Positions 45,552-55,700 are shown, numbered from the stretch's first letter. The stretch is DNA of 64,000 bases from Nesterenkonia sp. LB17 (GCF_022565915.1 NZ_JAJOYX010000002.1:628293-692292), one strand, 5' to 3'. Numbers and translations are program-made. Notes: generated by a model not told the origin, from the letters alone.

Positions 45552-46113
45552 TCTTGTGCTCCTCAGTTGTCGGGTTCTCTGCCAGGGCCTCTTCGGCCCG
45601 GAATCTGTCGAGCTTCTCGTCGTCAAGCTGATCGCCCTTGTTCAGCGCGTACCACCAGCAGGCCATGAAGGCCACGCCGGGGATCGCTGCCAGTGGCACG
45701 ATCAGGCCTTCGCTGGTCACCAGCGCCACCGCGATGAAGCCGAAGAGCATCACGAACTGCAGCACCCAGCCGAACGCATAGCCGCCTCGGCGCTGCAGGA
45801 TGGCGCAGGTGAAGATCAGGACCACCGCCAGGGCCAGCGAGCCGCCCAGCAGCCACCAGGCGTACCACTCGTTCTGGTTCAACCCCCAGGCCATGAGGCT
45901 GAAGAAGAACATCAGCACTGCCTCCAGGCACAGCACGGTGGAGGCGAACAGCGTCTTCACCGATCGTGGTGCCTTGACCTGTCCGGGGCGCCATTCGCGC
46001 TGTGCGCGGGTCTGCTTGGGCATCCTCTGCTCCTGCCTCGTGCTGGGTGCTGGTTCTTGCGGGGTTCTCTGAACTGGTTCTGGTTCGCCGCTCGACTCGG
46101 GGTCTTGACTCAT
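45544..46113 (-). CDS. DUF4233 membrane protein
   Basis: A 189-residue actinobacterial membrane protein of unknown function. A polar, Pro/Gln/Glu-rich N terminus of ~50 residues precedes four predicted helices ([71 protein letters not shown]), then a charged tail. Its position between folC and ndk is conserved in many actinobacteria. Start and stop overlap both neighbours. Confidence 0.85.
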   Translation of the reverse strand: MSQDPESSGEPEPVQRTPQEPAPSTRQEQRMPKQTRAQREWRPGQVKAPRSVKTLFASTVLCLEAVLMFFFSLMAWGLNQNEWYAWWLLGGSLALAVVLIFTCAILQRRGGYAFGWVLQFVMLFGFIAVALVTSEGLIVPLAAIPGVAFMACWWYALNKGDQLDDEKLDRFRAEEALAENPTTEEHKND

Positions 46114-47486
46114 GTTCCCTCGGGTGCTCCCAGCAGCGTGCGGGCCTCACCCACCAGGGTGATCGATCCGGTGATCAGCACGCCGCCGATCAGGCCCGGG
46201 TCGGCCTCGTCGGCGCGCCCCACCGCCCAGTCGATCGCGTCGTCGAGGCGTTCGGTGACGTAGATGTCCTGCTCGGCGTAGCCGACCTCGAGCGCGAGTG
46301 TTCCGAGCTGTCCTGCGGGAATGGCCCGCGGGGAGGTGGACTGCGTGAAGCAGATGTCCTCGACCAGACCCTCATACTCCTTGTACAGCGCGGTGAGCAT
46401 CTCGCGGGCGTCCTTGTCCTGCAGGATCCCGACCACGAGCACCAGTCGGGAGAGCCCGAAGCTCTCCTTGAGCGCCTGCGCGCTGGCGGTGATCCCGGCA
46501 GGGTTGTGCGCGGCGTCGACGATGATGCTCGGGCCGGTGCGCAGGGTCTCGAGTCGTCCGGGGGCGCTGATGTTCTCCGCGGCCAGGCGCAGGTTCTCGA
46601 TGTTGAGCTCCTGGTCTCCCCCGCCGATGAACGCCTCCAGAGCGGCTACCGCCACGGCGAAGTTCTGCGCCTGGTGCGCCCCGTGCAGGGGCAGCAGGAT
46701 GTCCGGGTAGCGTCCGGCCAGGCCGGAGACGGTCAGCTGCTGACCCCCTACCCCAGGCACCCGGGATTCGACGCCGAACTCCACGCCTTCGAAGCGGTAT
46801 GGCACATTCTTGGCCCGCGCCTCGGCGAGCAGCACATCGGCCGCGGCCGGGACCTGGGCGGCGGAGATCAGGAACCCGTCGGACTTGATGATGCCGGACT
46901 TTTCCAGGGCGATGTCGCGCTCGTCGTCGCCGAGCAGGTCGGTGTGGTCCAGGCTGATCGGGGTGACCACGCTGACCGATCCGTCGGCCACATTGGTGGC
47001 GTCGGTGATGCCGCCGAGGCCGACCTCGAGCACCATGACATCCACCGGGGCGTCGGCGAAGACCGCGAACGCCAGGATGGTGACACATTCGAAGTAGGTC
47101 AGCGGGACCTCGCCGCGGTCGGCCAGCTTCGCGTCGACCAGGCTTATGAAGGGGCGCACCTCGTCCCAGATCCGCACGAAGGTGCCGTCGTCGACCGGCT
47201 GGCCGTCGAGGCAGATCCGTTCGGTCACCGAGGTCAGGTGCGGGGAGGTGTAGCGCCCGACGCGCAGATCGTGGGCGAGCAGGCCGGCCTCGATCATCCG
47301 GGCGGTGGAGGTCTTGCCGTTGGTGCCGGTGATGTGGATGACCGGCGCGGTCCGGTTCGGCTCCCCCAGCAGGTCCATGGCCTCGACCATGGGCTGCATC
47401 CGCGGTTCCATCTTGTTCTCCGGTGCGCGCGAGAGCAGCTCCGCGTAGACGCTGGCCACTGAGAACTGATCAAGGTCTTCGCTCAT
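46110..47486 (-). CDS. folC: Bifunctional folylpolyglutamate/dihydrofolate synthase
   Basis: A 458-residue Mur-ligase-like enzyme that adds glutamate to dihydropteroate and to folates. The ATP-binding loop [20 protein letters not shown] starts near residue 50, [12 protein letters not shown] follows, and [21 protein letters not shown] and [13 protein letters not shown] mark the central and C-terminal domains. Length is normal. The ATG overlaps the ileS stop and its own stop overlaps the DUF4233 start, both as ATGA-type junctions. Confidence 0.95.
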   Translation of the reverse strand: MSEDLDQFSVASVYAELLSRAPENKMEPRMQPMVEAMDLLGEPNRTAPVIHITGTNGKTSTARMIEAGLLAHDLRVGRYTSPHLTSVTERICLDGQPVDDGTFVRIWDEVRPFISLVDAKLADRGEVPLTYFECVTILAFAVFADAPVDVMVLEVGLGGITDATNVADGSVSVVTPISLDHTDLLGDDERDIALEKSGIIKSDGFLISAAQVPAAADVLLAEARAKNVPYRFEGVEFGVESRVPGVGGQQLTVSGLAGRYPDILLPLHGAHQAQNFAVAVAALEAFIGGGDQELNIENLRLAAENISAPGRLETLRTGPSIIVDAAHNPAGITASAQALKESFGLSRLVLVVGILQDKDAREMLTALYKEYEGLVEDICFTQSTSPRAIPAGQLGTLALEVGYAEQDIYVTERLDDAIDWAVGRADEADPGLIGGVLITGSITLVGEARTLLGAPEGT

Positions 47487-50400
47487 GCTCGAGCTCCTTC
47501 GACGACGGACACATGAATGCTCGGTTCGGCTGAACTCTCGCAGGCGACCGGGTGCAGATCCACCGTGAGGGTCTCCTCGCTGACGAGCTGACGGTGGGCT
47601 TCCAGCGCCGCGACGATGGCCGGGGACGCCGTGACCGTGGTCTCGATCCGGTCTGAGACCTGCAGATCGGCGTCCTTGCGGGCCTGCTGGATGCTGCGGA
47701 TCAGGTCCCGGGCGGTGCCCTCGGCAATCAGCTCCTCGCTGAGCTCCGTGTCCAGCACCAGGAAGCCGCCCGTACCGTCCAGGACCGTGACGGCCTTCTC
47801 GCCGAGCTCTTCGGAGACCGTGGTGCTCAAAGTGTACTCACCATCGAAGAGCTCCAACCCTCCAGCGGTCACCACGCCGGCCTCGACCGACCAGTCACCG
47901 GACTTCGCGCCCTTGATGGCCTGCTGGACCTGCTTGCCCAGTCGGGGGCCGACGACGCGGGCGTTGACCACCAGCTGCTGTCCGATGCCGAAGTCCGCCG
48001 CATCGGTCTGCGCGGCGTCGAGCAGCTGGACCTGTTTGAGGTTCAGCTCATCGGCGATGATCTGCTGGTAGGTGCCTTCCAGCGCCTGAGCCTGCGGCAC
48101 GGCCACGGAGAGCTTGGCCAGCGGCTGGCGGACCCGGAGATTCGCCTGCTTGCGCAGCGAGGACCCGGCGGAGCTGACCAGACGGGTGAGCTCCATCAGC
48201 TCCACGGCACGCTCGTCGCGCAGATAGTCCTCAGGGTCTGGCCAGTCGGCCAGGTGCACCGAGCGCTTCCCGGTCAGGCCGCGCCAGATCTCCTCGCTGA
48301 TCAGCGGCAGCAACGGAGCCGAGACCCGGGCGAAGGTCTCCAGCACCGTGTAGAGCACGTCGTAGGCGGCGAAGTCCTCGGCGTAGAAGCGGGCCCGAGA
48401 CCGGCGGATGTACCAGTTGGTCAGCGTGTCGGAGAACCGGCGCAGCGACTCACACGCGGCGGAGACGTCGTAGGCGTCGAGCGAGGAGGTGACCTCGCGG
48501 ACCAGATCACCGGTGGCGGCGAGGATGTAGCGGTCCAGCGGGCTGGCGACGTCGTCGGCCCCCACGGACTTGGCCTGGTAGCCGGCGCCCTGGTTGGCGG
48601 TGTTGGCGTAGAGCCCGAAGAAGTGCCAGGCGTTCCACATCGGCAGCAGCACCTGTCGGACGCTCTCACGGATGCCCTCCTCGGTGACCACCAGGTTGCC
48701 GCCGCGCAGGATCGGCGAGGACATCAGGAACCAGCGCATCGCGTCGGAGCCGTCGCGGTCCAGGACCTCGGAGACGTCCGGGTAGTTCTGCAGCGACTTC
48801 GACATCTTCTGGCCGTCGGAGCCCAGCACGATCCCGTGGCTGATCACGTTGGTGAAGGCCGGGCGGTCGAAGAGCGCGGTAGCCAGCACGTGCATGGTGT
48901 AGAACCAGCCGCGGGTCTGCCCGATGTACTCCACGATGAAGTCCGCCGGGTGGTGATCGGCGAACCACTGGGCGTTCTCGAAGGGGTAGTGGACCTGGGC
49001 GAACTGCATCGAGCCGGAGTCGAACCAGACGTCGAGGACGTCCTCGACCCGGCGCATCGTGGAGGCGCCCGTGGGGTCGTCGGGGTTCGGGCGGGTCAGC
49101 GCATCGATCCAGGGCCGGTGCAGGTCGGGCTCGCCCTCGGCGTTGCGCGGGTAGTCGCCGAAGGCCTCCTTGAGCTCCTCCAGCGAGCCGTAGACCTCGG
49201 TCCGCGGGTGCTCCGGATCGTCCGAGACCCAGACCGGCAGCGGACTGCCCCAGTAGCGGTTGCGGGAGATCGACCAGTCGCGGGCGTTCTCCAGCCATTT
49301 GCCGAACTGGCCGTGCTTGACGTTGCCCGGGATCCAGTTGATCTGCTCGTTGAGCTCGAGCATCCGCTCCTTGACCTGGGTGACAGCCACGTACCAGGAG
49401 GTCACCGCCTTGTAGATCAGCGGGGTGCGGCAGCGCCAGCAGTGCGGGTAGGAGTGCACATAGGATGCCTCACGAACCAGTCGCCCGGAGGTCTTGAGCT
49501 CGTTGATGATGGTGCGGTTGGCCTCGAAGACCTGGACCCCGGCGATCTCGGCCAGCGGGGTCTTGCCCGTGGGGGTGGGCTGGGCGAACATCGGCAGGAA
49601 CCGGGCGCCCTCGTCCACGGAGAGGATCACCGGGATCCCGGCCTCCTCGGAGGAGCGCTGATCCTCTTCACCGTAGGCCGAGGCCTGGTGGACCAGCCCG
49701 GTCCCGTCGGTGGTGGTCACGTAGTCCTCCACCAGCACCCGGAAGGCGTGCTCGGTGCCCCAGGTCTCGGCGTCGGTGTAGTAGTCCCACAGCGGCGCGT
49801 ACTCGAGCCCGGCCAGCTCGGTGCCCTGGTAGCGGGCGACGACGGCGGCGGCTGCCGCCTCGGCCGCGGTGGCAGGCACCGCTTCGGAGGCTTGCACGTC
49901 TGTGGCTTGCACGTCGGTGGCTTCAGCGTCGGTGAACCCCAGGTCCTTGGCGTAGGCGCCGAGCAGCTCGGCAGCGATCAGGTGCCGGCCGGGCAGCGCG
50001 GAATCTGCGGGTGCCTGGACGACGACGTATTCCACCTCAGGACCCACGGCGACGGAGAAGTTGGTGGGCAGGGTCCAGGGTGTGGTGGTCCAGGCCAACA
50101 GGTTGACCCCGGTGAGGGCGTCGCCGTGCGCGCCGCCTCCGGTGATCGGGAAAGCCACGGTGACCGAGGGGTCCTGGCGGTCCTTGTAGACGTCGTCGTC
50201 CATGCGCAGCTCGTGGTTGGACAGCGGGGTCTCGTCCTTCCAGCAGTACGGCAGCACGCGGAAGCCCTGGTAGGTCAGGCCCTTCTCGTGCAGCTGCTTG
50301 AAGGCCCAGATGACCGATTCCATGTAGTCCACGTTGAGCGTCTTGTAGTCATTCTCGAAGTCCACCCAACGGGCCTGCCGGTGCACATAGGATTCCCATT

Positions 50401-50857
50401 CGCCGGTGTACCTCAGCACTGAGGCACGGCAGGCGTCGTTGAACTTGTCCACGCCGAAGGCCTCGATCTCGGCCTTGTCGGTCATGCCGAGTTCCTTCAT
50501 GGCGGTCAGCTCGGCGGGCAGCCCATGGGTGTCCCAGCCGAAGCGCCGCTCCACCCGGGAGCCGCGCTGGGTCTGGTAACGCGCCACGAGGTCTTTGACG
50601 TAGCCGGTGAGCAGATGACCGTAGTGCGGCAGACCGTTGGCGAAGGGCGGACCGTCGTAGAAGACGAACTCGTTGGCCTCACCGGAGGCGTCCTCGGTGG
50701 GCCGGTTGTCGATGGAGGCCTGGAAGGTGCCGTCCTTCTCCCACTGCGCCAGCACGCGCTCTTCGATCTTCGGGAAGCGCGGGGAGGCGGGGATCCGACG
50801 TGCGCCTGACTCGGCGGCTGATGCGCGGGGATACACGGGAGAGTTGTTCTCGGTCAT
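47483..50857 (-). CDS. ileS: Isoleucyl-tRNA synthetase
   Basis: A 1124-residue class I synthetase. It has the HIGH-type motif [15 protein letters not shown] (~residue 78), the editing domain in the middle, KMSKS in [13 protein letters not shown] (~residue 680), and an anticodon-binding C terminus. The sequence style ([25 protein letters not shown]) is that of the eukaryote-like type 2 enzymes common in actinobacteria, a group in which reduced mupirocin sensitivity is known; sensitivity cannot be read here. A ~25-residue Ala/Thr/Glu-rich insert near residue 315 contains a short repeat ([11 protein letters not shown]). Expression is probably controlled by the T-box leader upstream. Confidence 0.97.
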   Translation of the reverse strand: MTENNSPVYPRASAAESGARRIPASPRFPKIEERVLAQWEKDGTFQASIDNRPTEDASGEANEFVFYDGPPFANGLPHYGHLLTGYVKDLVARYQTQRGSRVERRFGWDTHGLPAELTAMKELGMTDKAEIEAFGVDKFNDACRASVLRYTGEWESYVHRQARWVDFENDYKTLNVDYMESVIWAFKQLHEKGLTYQGFRVLPYCWKDETPLSNHELRMDDDVYKDRQDPSVTVAFPITGGGAHGDALTGVNLLAWTTTPWTLPTNFSVAVGPEVEYVVVQAPADSALPGRHLIAAELLGAYAKDLGFTDAEATDVQATDVQASEAVPATAAEAAAAAVVARYQGTELAGLEYAPLWDYYTDAETWGTEHAFRVLVEDYVTTTDGTGLVHQASAYGEEDQRSSEEAGIPVILSVDEGARFLPMFAQPTPTGKTPLAEIAGVQVFEANRTIINELKTSGRLVREASYVHSYPHCWRCRTPLIYKAVTSWYVAVTQVKERMLELNEQINWIPGNVKHGQFGKWLENARDWSISRNRYWGSPLPVWVSDDPEHPRTEVYGSLEELKEAFGDYPRNAEGEPDLHRPWIDALTRPNPDDPTGASTMRRVEDVLDVWFDSGSMQFAQVHYPFENAQWFADHHPADFIVEYIGQTRGWFYTMHVLATALFDRPAFTNVISHGIVLGSDGQKMSKSLQNYPDVSEVLDRDGSDAMRWFLMSSPILRGGNLVVTEEGIRESVRQVLLPMWNAWHFFGLYANTANQGAGYQAKSVGADDVASPLDRYILAATGDLVREVTSSLDAYDVSAACESLRRFSDTLTNWYIRRSRARFYAEDFAAYDVLYTVLETFARVSAPLLPLISEEIWRGLTGKRSVHLADWPDPEDYLRDERAVELMELTRLVSSAGSSLRKQANLRVRQPLAKLSVAVPQAQALEGTYQQIIADELNLKQVQLLDAAQTDAADFGIGQQLVVNARVVGPRLGKQVQQAIKGAKSGDWSVEAGVVTAGGLELFDGEYTLSTTVSEELGEKAVTVLDGTGGFLVLDTELSEELIAEGTARDLIRSIQQARKDADLQVSDRIETTVTASPAIVAALEAHRQLVSEETLTVDLHPVACESSAEPSIHVSVVEGARA

Positions 50858-51113
50858 GGAGGTCCGTCCTGCTGTGGTGCTGAGCGATGGTCTGACGCAC
50901 TCACAAGGACGCCTGCCGGGCGCGGTACCACCTTGCTTGCCCCACGCCTGCCGTCCCTGCTCCGTGAAGGAGCTGAGGACGCGCCGTCGTCGGGCCTCTC
51001 CATGACTGCTGTGACGGGCTTACCCGTCCGGCTCTACTGAGGCGCCGCGGAGGTGATGCCGCGGGACCGGTTCTACCGGAAGCTCACCGGTGATGGCCGG
51101 GTCAAAGCTGCTG
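50858..51113 (-). promoter_or_regulatory. T-box riboswitch leader of ileS
   Basis: On the minus strand the leader contains AAGGTGGTACCGCG (50921-50934), matching the T-box consensus in 13 of 14 positions. Upstream are several GC-rich hairpins, including one with CCGCGG arms enclosing an ATC triplet, and further ATC triplets that could serve as the Ile specifier. Actinobacterial ileS leaders are usually translational T-boxes that expose or hide the ribosome-binding site depending on tRNA-Ile charging. The specifier cannot be assigned without folding. Confidence 0.85.
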
Positions 51114-51119
51114 GTGTTC

Positions 51120-51125
51120 AGTCTA
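51120..51125 (-). promoter_or_regulatory. Candidate -10 element of the ileS leader
   Basis: TAGACT on the minus strand sits just before the T-box leader; a weak TGGCCC lies 17 bases upstream. A start near 51113 would give a leader of about 255 bases. Confidence 0.4.
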
Positions 51126-51482
51126 CTGGGTCCGTGCCTGAGGGGCCATCCGGGGCCGGTGCCCCGGGCACCGGGAACGGTCGAGTGAAATAGGCAGTGT
51201 GTTACGGTCTACTGCTTGTGGCCTGGTTCACCCCCTTTGATGGATGAGGGTGCGGCCCGGCCGCCACGAGGGGACACCGTCCCGCGCCATCTGCACCAGC
51301 TCCGCCGAGGCCTGAGAACAGGCCCGCGTCATGAGCTCAGAGCGCGGCCACGGATCCGTTGAAGCACGATGCGGCGTCACGCGATGCCTTGCCTGTGCGC
51401 GCCCAAAAATGCGGCGCCAGGCGGATGTGACGACGAGTGAATGCAGCGAGACGACTGATACTCAACGAGGGGAACATACGAC
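51126..51482. other. Divergent intergenic region before the symporter gene
   Basis: About 357 bases separate the ileS leader from the sodium symporter gene. I see no gene. It should contain the symporter promoter and a long 5' leader, with a GAGGGGAA ribosome-binding site at the end; no strong hairpin or known riboswitch is recognised. Confidence 0.4.
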
Positions 51483-53189
51483 GTGAACGAATCAAGCGCA
51501 GTCCAGTTCGGCGCCATCACGGTGGTGCTGCTGCTGGTGGCCTTCTACGGGGGGACTTACCTGGTCTCGCATCGGATCAGGAAGAAGAAGGAGAACGCTG
51601 ACCAGTACATGACGGCCGGCAACAAGATCGGCTTCGGGATCTCCGCGGCGTCCATGACCGCGACCTGGATCTGGGCGTCGTCGATGTACGCCTCCGCCGA
51701 GGCCGGGTACACCTACGGGATCTCCGGGCCCATCCACTACGGGCTCTGGGGGGCGCTGATGATCCTGTTCATCTACCCCTTCGGCAAGCGGATCCGCGCG
51801 GTGGCGCCGCGGGCGCACAGCATCGCCGAGGTGATGTACGCCCGGCACGGACGCTCGAGTCAGCTGATGCTCGCGGGCTCCAATGTGGTGGGCAGCCTGA
51901 TCTCGCTGATGTCGAACTTCATCGCCGGCGGGGTGCTGATCGCGATGCTCTCTCCGTTCACCTTCATCCAGGGCGTGCTCACCGTGGCCGCCGGGGTGCT
52001 GCTCTACACGCTGTGGTCCGGCTTCCGCGCCTCGGTGCTCACCGACTTCATCCAGGTCATGGCGATGTTCGGGGCCGTGGCCGTGATCATCCCGTTCATC
52101 TTCTTCGCCGCGGACTTCCCGTCCGCCTTCGAGACCGGCGCGCAGAACCTCTCGCCCGAGCAGCAGAGCTTCTTCTCCAGCGAGGCGTTCCTGAATCAGG
52201 GCGCGCCCTATATCGCGGCGGTGCTCGCCTACGCGATCGGCAACCAGACCATCGCCCAGCGGCTCTTCGCCGTGCGCGAGGATCTGATCAAGCCGACCTT
52301 CATCACCGCCACCATCGGCTATGGCGCCATGGTCATCGGGGTGGGCATGTTCGGCGTGATGGCCCTCTACCTGGGCTTCGAACCCACCGACGGCGACGTC
52401 AACAACATCATTCCCGAGATGGCGGCGAGCTACCTGCCCGCGGCGCTGCTGGCGATCTTCTTCGTGATGATCATCGGCGCCCTCTCCTCCACCGCTGACT
52501 CCGACCTCTCAGCGATGTCCTCGATCATGATGGCCGATGTCTACGGGCAGAACGTGGCAGGCAAGGCCAAGGCCAACCCGCAGACCATGCTTCTGGTAGG
52601 CCGAGTGACCATGCTGCTGGCCACCGCCGCGGCGGTGAGCTTCGCCAGCCTGCAGCTGAGCATCCTGGACCTGCTGGTGTTCGTCGGCGCGCTCTGGGGC
52701 GCGCTGGTCTTCCCGGTGCTGGCCAGCTTCTACTGGAAGAAGGTCACCAACAAGGCCTTCACCGTCTCGGTGCTCGCGGCGCTGGCCTGCTTCGTGCCGG
52801 TGCGCTTCGAATGGTTCCCGCTCTCCGGGGCGGTCGGGATCTTCGTGGACCTGCTCTCGGTGGTCGGCATCGCGGTGATCCTGGGGCTGATGTGCTTCGG
52901 CTTCTTCGGAATGAAGGTCGCCAAGGTGGTGGCGGTGATCGCCGCCGTGGTCTCGGCGCCGTTCGTCATCGGCTTCCTGCACGACTACGCCACGCTCAGC
53001 GCCTCGCTGGTCGCCTATGCGGTCAGCACCATCGTCTGCTGGGCGATGTCGGTGCGCGGCAACGCCGAGTTCGACTTCGCGCTGATCGCGCAGCGGACCG
53101 GCAACTTCGACGACGACGCGGCAGCCGGCCCCGCAGATGCTGCCAGCACCGCCAACCCTGAACCGACAACAGTGGGAGACACCCGATGA
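51483..53189 (+). CDS. Sodium:solute symporter (SSS family)
   Basis: A 568-residue membrane protein with about 13-14 helices. The N-terminal part has GGTYLVSHRIRKKKENADQY, AGNKIGFGISAASMTATWIW and SMYASAEAGYTYGISG, typical of the SSS fold. Sodium-site-like residues occur in IGALSSTADSDLSAMSSIM (~residue 335). The C terminus is acidic. GTG at 51483 follows GAGGGGAA. A 43-residue membrane peptide gene overlaps its stop, suggesting a two-component transporter. The substrate is not readable; urea, organic acids or compatible solutes are all possible within the family. Confidence 0.88.
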   Translation: MNESSAVQFGAITVVLLLVAFYGGTYLVSHRIRKKKENADQYMTAGNKIGFGISAASMTATWIWASSMYASAEAGYTYGISGPIHYGLWGALMILFIYPFGKRIRAVAPRAHSIAEVMYARHGRSSQLMLAGSNVVGSLISLMSNFIAGGVLIAMLSPFTFIQGVLTVAAGVLLYTLWSGFRASVLTDFIQVMAMFGAVAVIIPFIFFAADFPSAFETGAQNLSPEQQSFFSSEAFLNQGAPYIAAVLAYAIGNQTIAQRLFAVREDLIKPTFITATIGYGAMVIGVGMFGVMALYLGFEPTDGDVNNIIPEMAASYLPAALLAIFFVMIIGALSSTADSDLSAMSSIMMADVYGQNVAGKAKANPQTMLLVGRVTMLLATAAAVSFASLQLSILDLLVFVGALWGALVFPVLASFYWKKVTNKAFTVSVLAALACFVPVRFEWFPLSGAVGIFVDLLSVVGIAVILGLMCFGFFGMKVAKVVAVIAAVVSAPFVIGFLHDYATLSASLVAYAVSTIVCWAMSVRGNAEFDFALIAQRTGNFDDDAAAGPADAASTANPEPTTVGDTR

Positions 53190-53317
53190 GCCCCCTTGCG
53201 ATGACCCTCTACACCCTGATGTGGCCGCTGATCGTGCTCGCGGTCATGGGCGTGATCGGCTACGCCTTCTTCGCCGACTGGAAGAAGGCTCGCGAGTCCG
53301 GGCAGGACATCATCTGA
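53186..53317 (+). CDS. Small membrane subunit of the symporter (43 residues)
   Basis: The ATG overlaps the symporter stop as ATGA. The peptide has one hydrophobic helix (TLYTLMWPLIVLAVMGVIGY) followed by a charged tail FFADWKKARESGQDII. Such tiny proteins encoded right after SSS-type transporters are known as putative transporter small subunits. It probably binds the symporter in the membrane and helps its assembly or activity; this is inferred from the coupling and family knowledge. Confidence 0.75.
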   Translation: MSPLAMTLYTLMWPLIVLAVMGVIGYAFFADWKKARESGQDII

Positions 53318-53433
53318 GTCTGGACGCAGGGCCGCCCCATGGGGGCTGCCCTGCCCTGGGGCGGCCCCCGGCAGGACTGTGCCGCGCGACGACGGCGCTA
53401 TAGGGTGATGTGGGATCTCGAGAGGAGCCGGTG

Positions 53434-54141
53434 ATGAACATCGATGTCTGGCCGGAGACGGCCCCGACGCAGATTCTGCTCCTGACCCTCGCGTTCCTGA
53501 TGTCCGCGACCATCGGGATCGAGCGTGACATCCGGCAGAAGTCCGCCGGAGCGCGCACCCACATCCTGGTCGGCATGGGCTCGGCCCTGTTCACCCTGGT
53601 CTCCGCCTACGGGTTCTCGCACCTCATCGGCGGGGACGTGGTCCTGGACCCGTCGCGGATCGCCGCGCAGATCGTCAGCGGGATCGGCTTCATCGGCGCA
53701 GGGGTGATCTTCGTCCGGCAGAACGTCGTCTCCGGGCTGACCACCGCGGCGTCGATCTGGGTGACGGCCGCCGTCGGGATGGCCTGCGGGGCCGGCATGC
53801 CGGTGATCGCTGGGCTGACCGTGGTCTTCTACCTGCTCTCGGTCACCGTGGTGACGAACCTGGTCCGCCGACTCCCCCGCCACGACCGCTCCGAACGCTA
53901 TATCGTGCGCTACGCAGACGGTCGCGGGATCCTGCGCGAGATCCTCGGCGCCGCGGCTCAGTGGGGCTATGAGACCCGGCTGGTGCGTACCCGACGGCTC
54001 GAGGTCGGCGATGGGTTCGCGGTGGACGCCACGATGACCTTCACCCGCACCCAGCGCGTGGGCCGGGAACACCTCTTCGAAGCACTCCAGGAGCTCGACG
54101 GCGTCCTGGAGATCCGCACCGTGACCGAGGAGAACGACTGA
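53434..54141 (+). CDS. MgtC/SapB family membrane protein
   Basis: A 235-residue protein with about four or five N-terminal helices carrying MgtC family marks: SATIGIERDIRQKSAGARTHILVG (~residue 20), GSALFTLVSAYGF, IVSGIGFIGAGVIFVRQNVVSGLTTAASIWVTAAVG. The cytosolic C-terminal ~85 residues look like an ACT-type domain. ATG at 53434 has GAGGAG upstream. Family members influence magnesium homeostasis, ATPase activity and stress survival; the precise role here is unknown. Confidence 0.88.
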   Translation: MNIDVWPETAPTQILLLTLAFLMSATIGIERDIRQKSAGARTHILVGMGSALFTLVSAYGFSHLIGGDVVLDPSRIAAQIVSGIGFIGAGVIFVRQNVVSGLTTAASIWVTAAVGMACGAGMPVIAGLTVVFYLLSVTVVTNLVRRLPRHDRSERYIVRYADGRGILREILGAAAQWGYETRLVRTRRLEVGDGFAVDATMTFTRTQRVGREHLFEALQELDGVLEIRTVTEEND

Positions 54142-54192
54142 CCGGTCGGGCTGCCCAGCCCAGATGGGTCGAATAATCGCACAGCAGCGCAG

Positions 54193-54240
54193 AACTCGTC
54201 GAGCTATCGCCTGACGATCGGCTGTAGCTCCATGATTTCT
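54193..54240 (-). terminator. Degenerate terminator-like hairpin after the nuclease gene
   Basis: It is 79% identical over 48 bases to the valS terminator at 55637-55684 and can form the same hairpin with three mismatches and two G-U pairs. It sits 44 bases beyond the nuclease stop, on its strand. Confidence 0.6.
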
Positions 54241-54283
54241 CGCCCTCCGCAGGCAAAGTCACTCAAGTATTCGGTGCGCAGAG

Positions 54284-55537
54284 TCAGCACGGCTTCCACC
54301 AGTTGCCACCGGGGAGGAAACAGCGCGGTCCGGTGTAACTGGTCGGTTCCTCCCGGTGGGTATACCCGGCGGGTCGGTCCGACGGTCCAAGGTTCGGTGT
54401 TCCGCCACCGCCCCCGGGAGAACCGTTGCTCGGTGGCGGCGGTGCGGGCCCAGGCGCCGGCGCAGGTGCCGGTGCAGGTGCTGGCGCCGGTGTCGGTGCA
54501 GGGGCTGGCGCCGGGGCCGGGGCCGGCTGTTGCCTGGGTGGTGGTGCCGGGGCAGGCTGAGGAGCCTGGCTTGGGGCTGGCTGCGGAGCCGCGGGAGGCT
54601 GAGCTTTCTCTCTTTCGCGACTCTCCGCGGCACGCCGCTGTTCTTCCGCTTCACGGTCAGCCTCAGCCTGCTCCGCGGAACGCCGCTGTTCTTCCGCTTC
54701 ACGGTCAGCCTCAGCCTGCTCCGCGGCGGCTCGTTCAGCGTCTCGCTCCTCATCAATACGCTGAATCTCGGCTTCGTCCTCGGAGACTCGTTGCTCGACC
54801 GCAGTGATCGCCCTATCGAGGCGCTCCTCGTATAAGTCGAGGTGAGCACCGTGCGCGCGGTGGTGGACTCCCGGCTCGTCTGCGTCCAGGGAAAGTATCA
54901 GGTCCCGGGCCGCGTCGACGAGGAGCAAGGCAGCCGCCGCGGCGGCAGCTGACTCTTTCAGAGCCTCATACTCCTCGGGAGGTTCGGCAGCCAATCCGAC
55001 CACCCCATCGAGCGCTTCCTGCACCTGCGCTGGAACTGTGCAGGGCAGCGAATCGTCGAAGAGGCCTCGACCAGCAGATTCAGCCTCAGCCTGCGCCTCT
55101 TGCACCGGTGGAAGGAATCTGTCATTGGGTGCGAAGTAGACCGCGATGCCGAACCCGGCTCTTGCGATGGCTGCGTTGACGAGCTCATCCCCCTTGTACA
55201 CTCCGGCGAGCACCCGGTCGTACCGATCCGTGCGCTCCTCATCAAATTCGAGGCGGACAGAGTCGCCGGGCGCCAGCAGTTCGTTCAGATACTCCGATGC
55301 TTCGGGACCCAGACACTCCACTCCACGATCTGGGTGTTTCGTCTCTGGGGTATCAATGTTGAGCAGCCGAACACTGTGGCGTTCACCGGCATATTCGACG
55401 CGGATGGTGTCACCGTCGATCACATCGACCACCCGCGCGTCGACCCAGCTGTCGCTCGCCGGAGAAGACGCGGACGCACAACCGCTGCTGGCGAGTAGTC
55501 CGATCAAAACCGCTGGAACTAGAAGAGACCTGTTCAA
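54284..55537 (-). CDS. Lipoprotein thermonuclease with coiled-coil and Pro/Ala-rich tail
   Basis: A 417-residue secreted nuclease. TTG at 55537 (GGGAG eight bases upstream) gives a lipoprotein signal, RSLLVPAVLIGLLASSGC, with Cys at residue 20. A staphylococcal-nuclease domain (residues ~30-165) keeps the catalytic set: RLLNIDTPET, GPEASEYL and RTDRYDRVLA, with calcium-site-like VIDGDTIRV. Then comes an Ala-rich helical part, a coiled coil with two 16-residue repeats (EQAEADREAEEQRR), a long PA-repeat segment and a Cys-bearing end (GPRCFLPGGNWWKPC). The tail could span the wall and hold the enzyme outside. The gene lies between two related terminator hairpins, so it may be an inserted cassette. 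Confidence 0.87.
   Translation of the reverse strand: MNRSLLVPAVLIGLLASSGCASASSPASDSWVDARVVDVIDGDTIRVEYAGERHSVRLLNIDTPETKHPDRGVECLGPEASEYLNELLAPGDSVRLEFDEERTDRYDRVLAGVYKGDELVNAAIARAGFGIAVYFAPNDRFLPPVQEAQAEAESAGRGLFDDSLPCTVPAQVQEALDGVVGLAAEPPEEYEALKESAAAAAAALLLVDAARDLILSLDADEPGVHHRAHGAHLDLYEERLDRAITAVEQRVSEDEAEIQRIDEERDAERAAAEQAEADREAEEQRRSAEQAEADREAEEQRRAAESREREKAQPPAAPQPAPSQAPQPAPAPPPRQQPAPAPAPAPAPTPAPAPAPAPAPAPGPAPPPPSNGSPGGGGGTPNLGPSDRPAGYTHREEPTSYTGPRCFLPGGNWWKPC
54636..54731 (-). repeat. Two 48-bp tandem repeats in the nuclease gene
   Basis: Copies at 54636-54683 and 54684-54731 differ only near their ends and encode the repeated coiled-coil unit AEQAEADREAEEQRR. Confidence 0.9.
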
Positions 55538-55636
55538 ACTGAGTACTCCCACCACGAAAGCTTGACATTGCCTGTGCAGAGAATACACGTCCTGGGGCAG
55601 AAGTCTCGGTGGTCGAATCATCCTAGAGCTGCGCCA

Positions 55637-55682
55637 AAATCGTAGAGCCATAGCCCGATGATCGGCTATGGCTCTACGATTT
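55637..55682 (-). terminator. Terminator of valS
   Basis: A perfect 19-bp stem (55637-55655 with 55664-55682) closes an eight-base loop, 18 bases beyond the valS stop on its strand. Its minus-strand 3' arm ends in ATTTT, consistent with intrinsic termination. A diverged copy lies at 54193-54240. Confidence 0.8.
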
Positions 55683-55700
55683 CTTGACTTCGCGGAAGCG

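Noticed and set aside
48254-50422. A 722-codon open frame opposite ileS
   Set aside because: It is an antisense shadow of a high-GC gene; residues are rich in Gly, Val, His and Gln in the pattern typical of reverse-strand frames, with no domain and no ribosome-binding site.
51126-51482. Riboswitch before the sodium symporter
   Set aside because: No known motif or convincing long hairpin set could be recognised in the leader.
54460-54530. Possible CRISPR-like or minisatellite array
   Set aside because: The short repeats encode a Pro-Ala repeat in frame within the nuclease tail and have no spacer structure.
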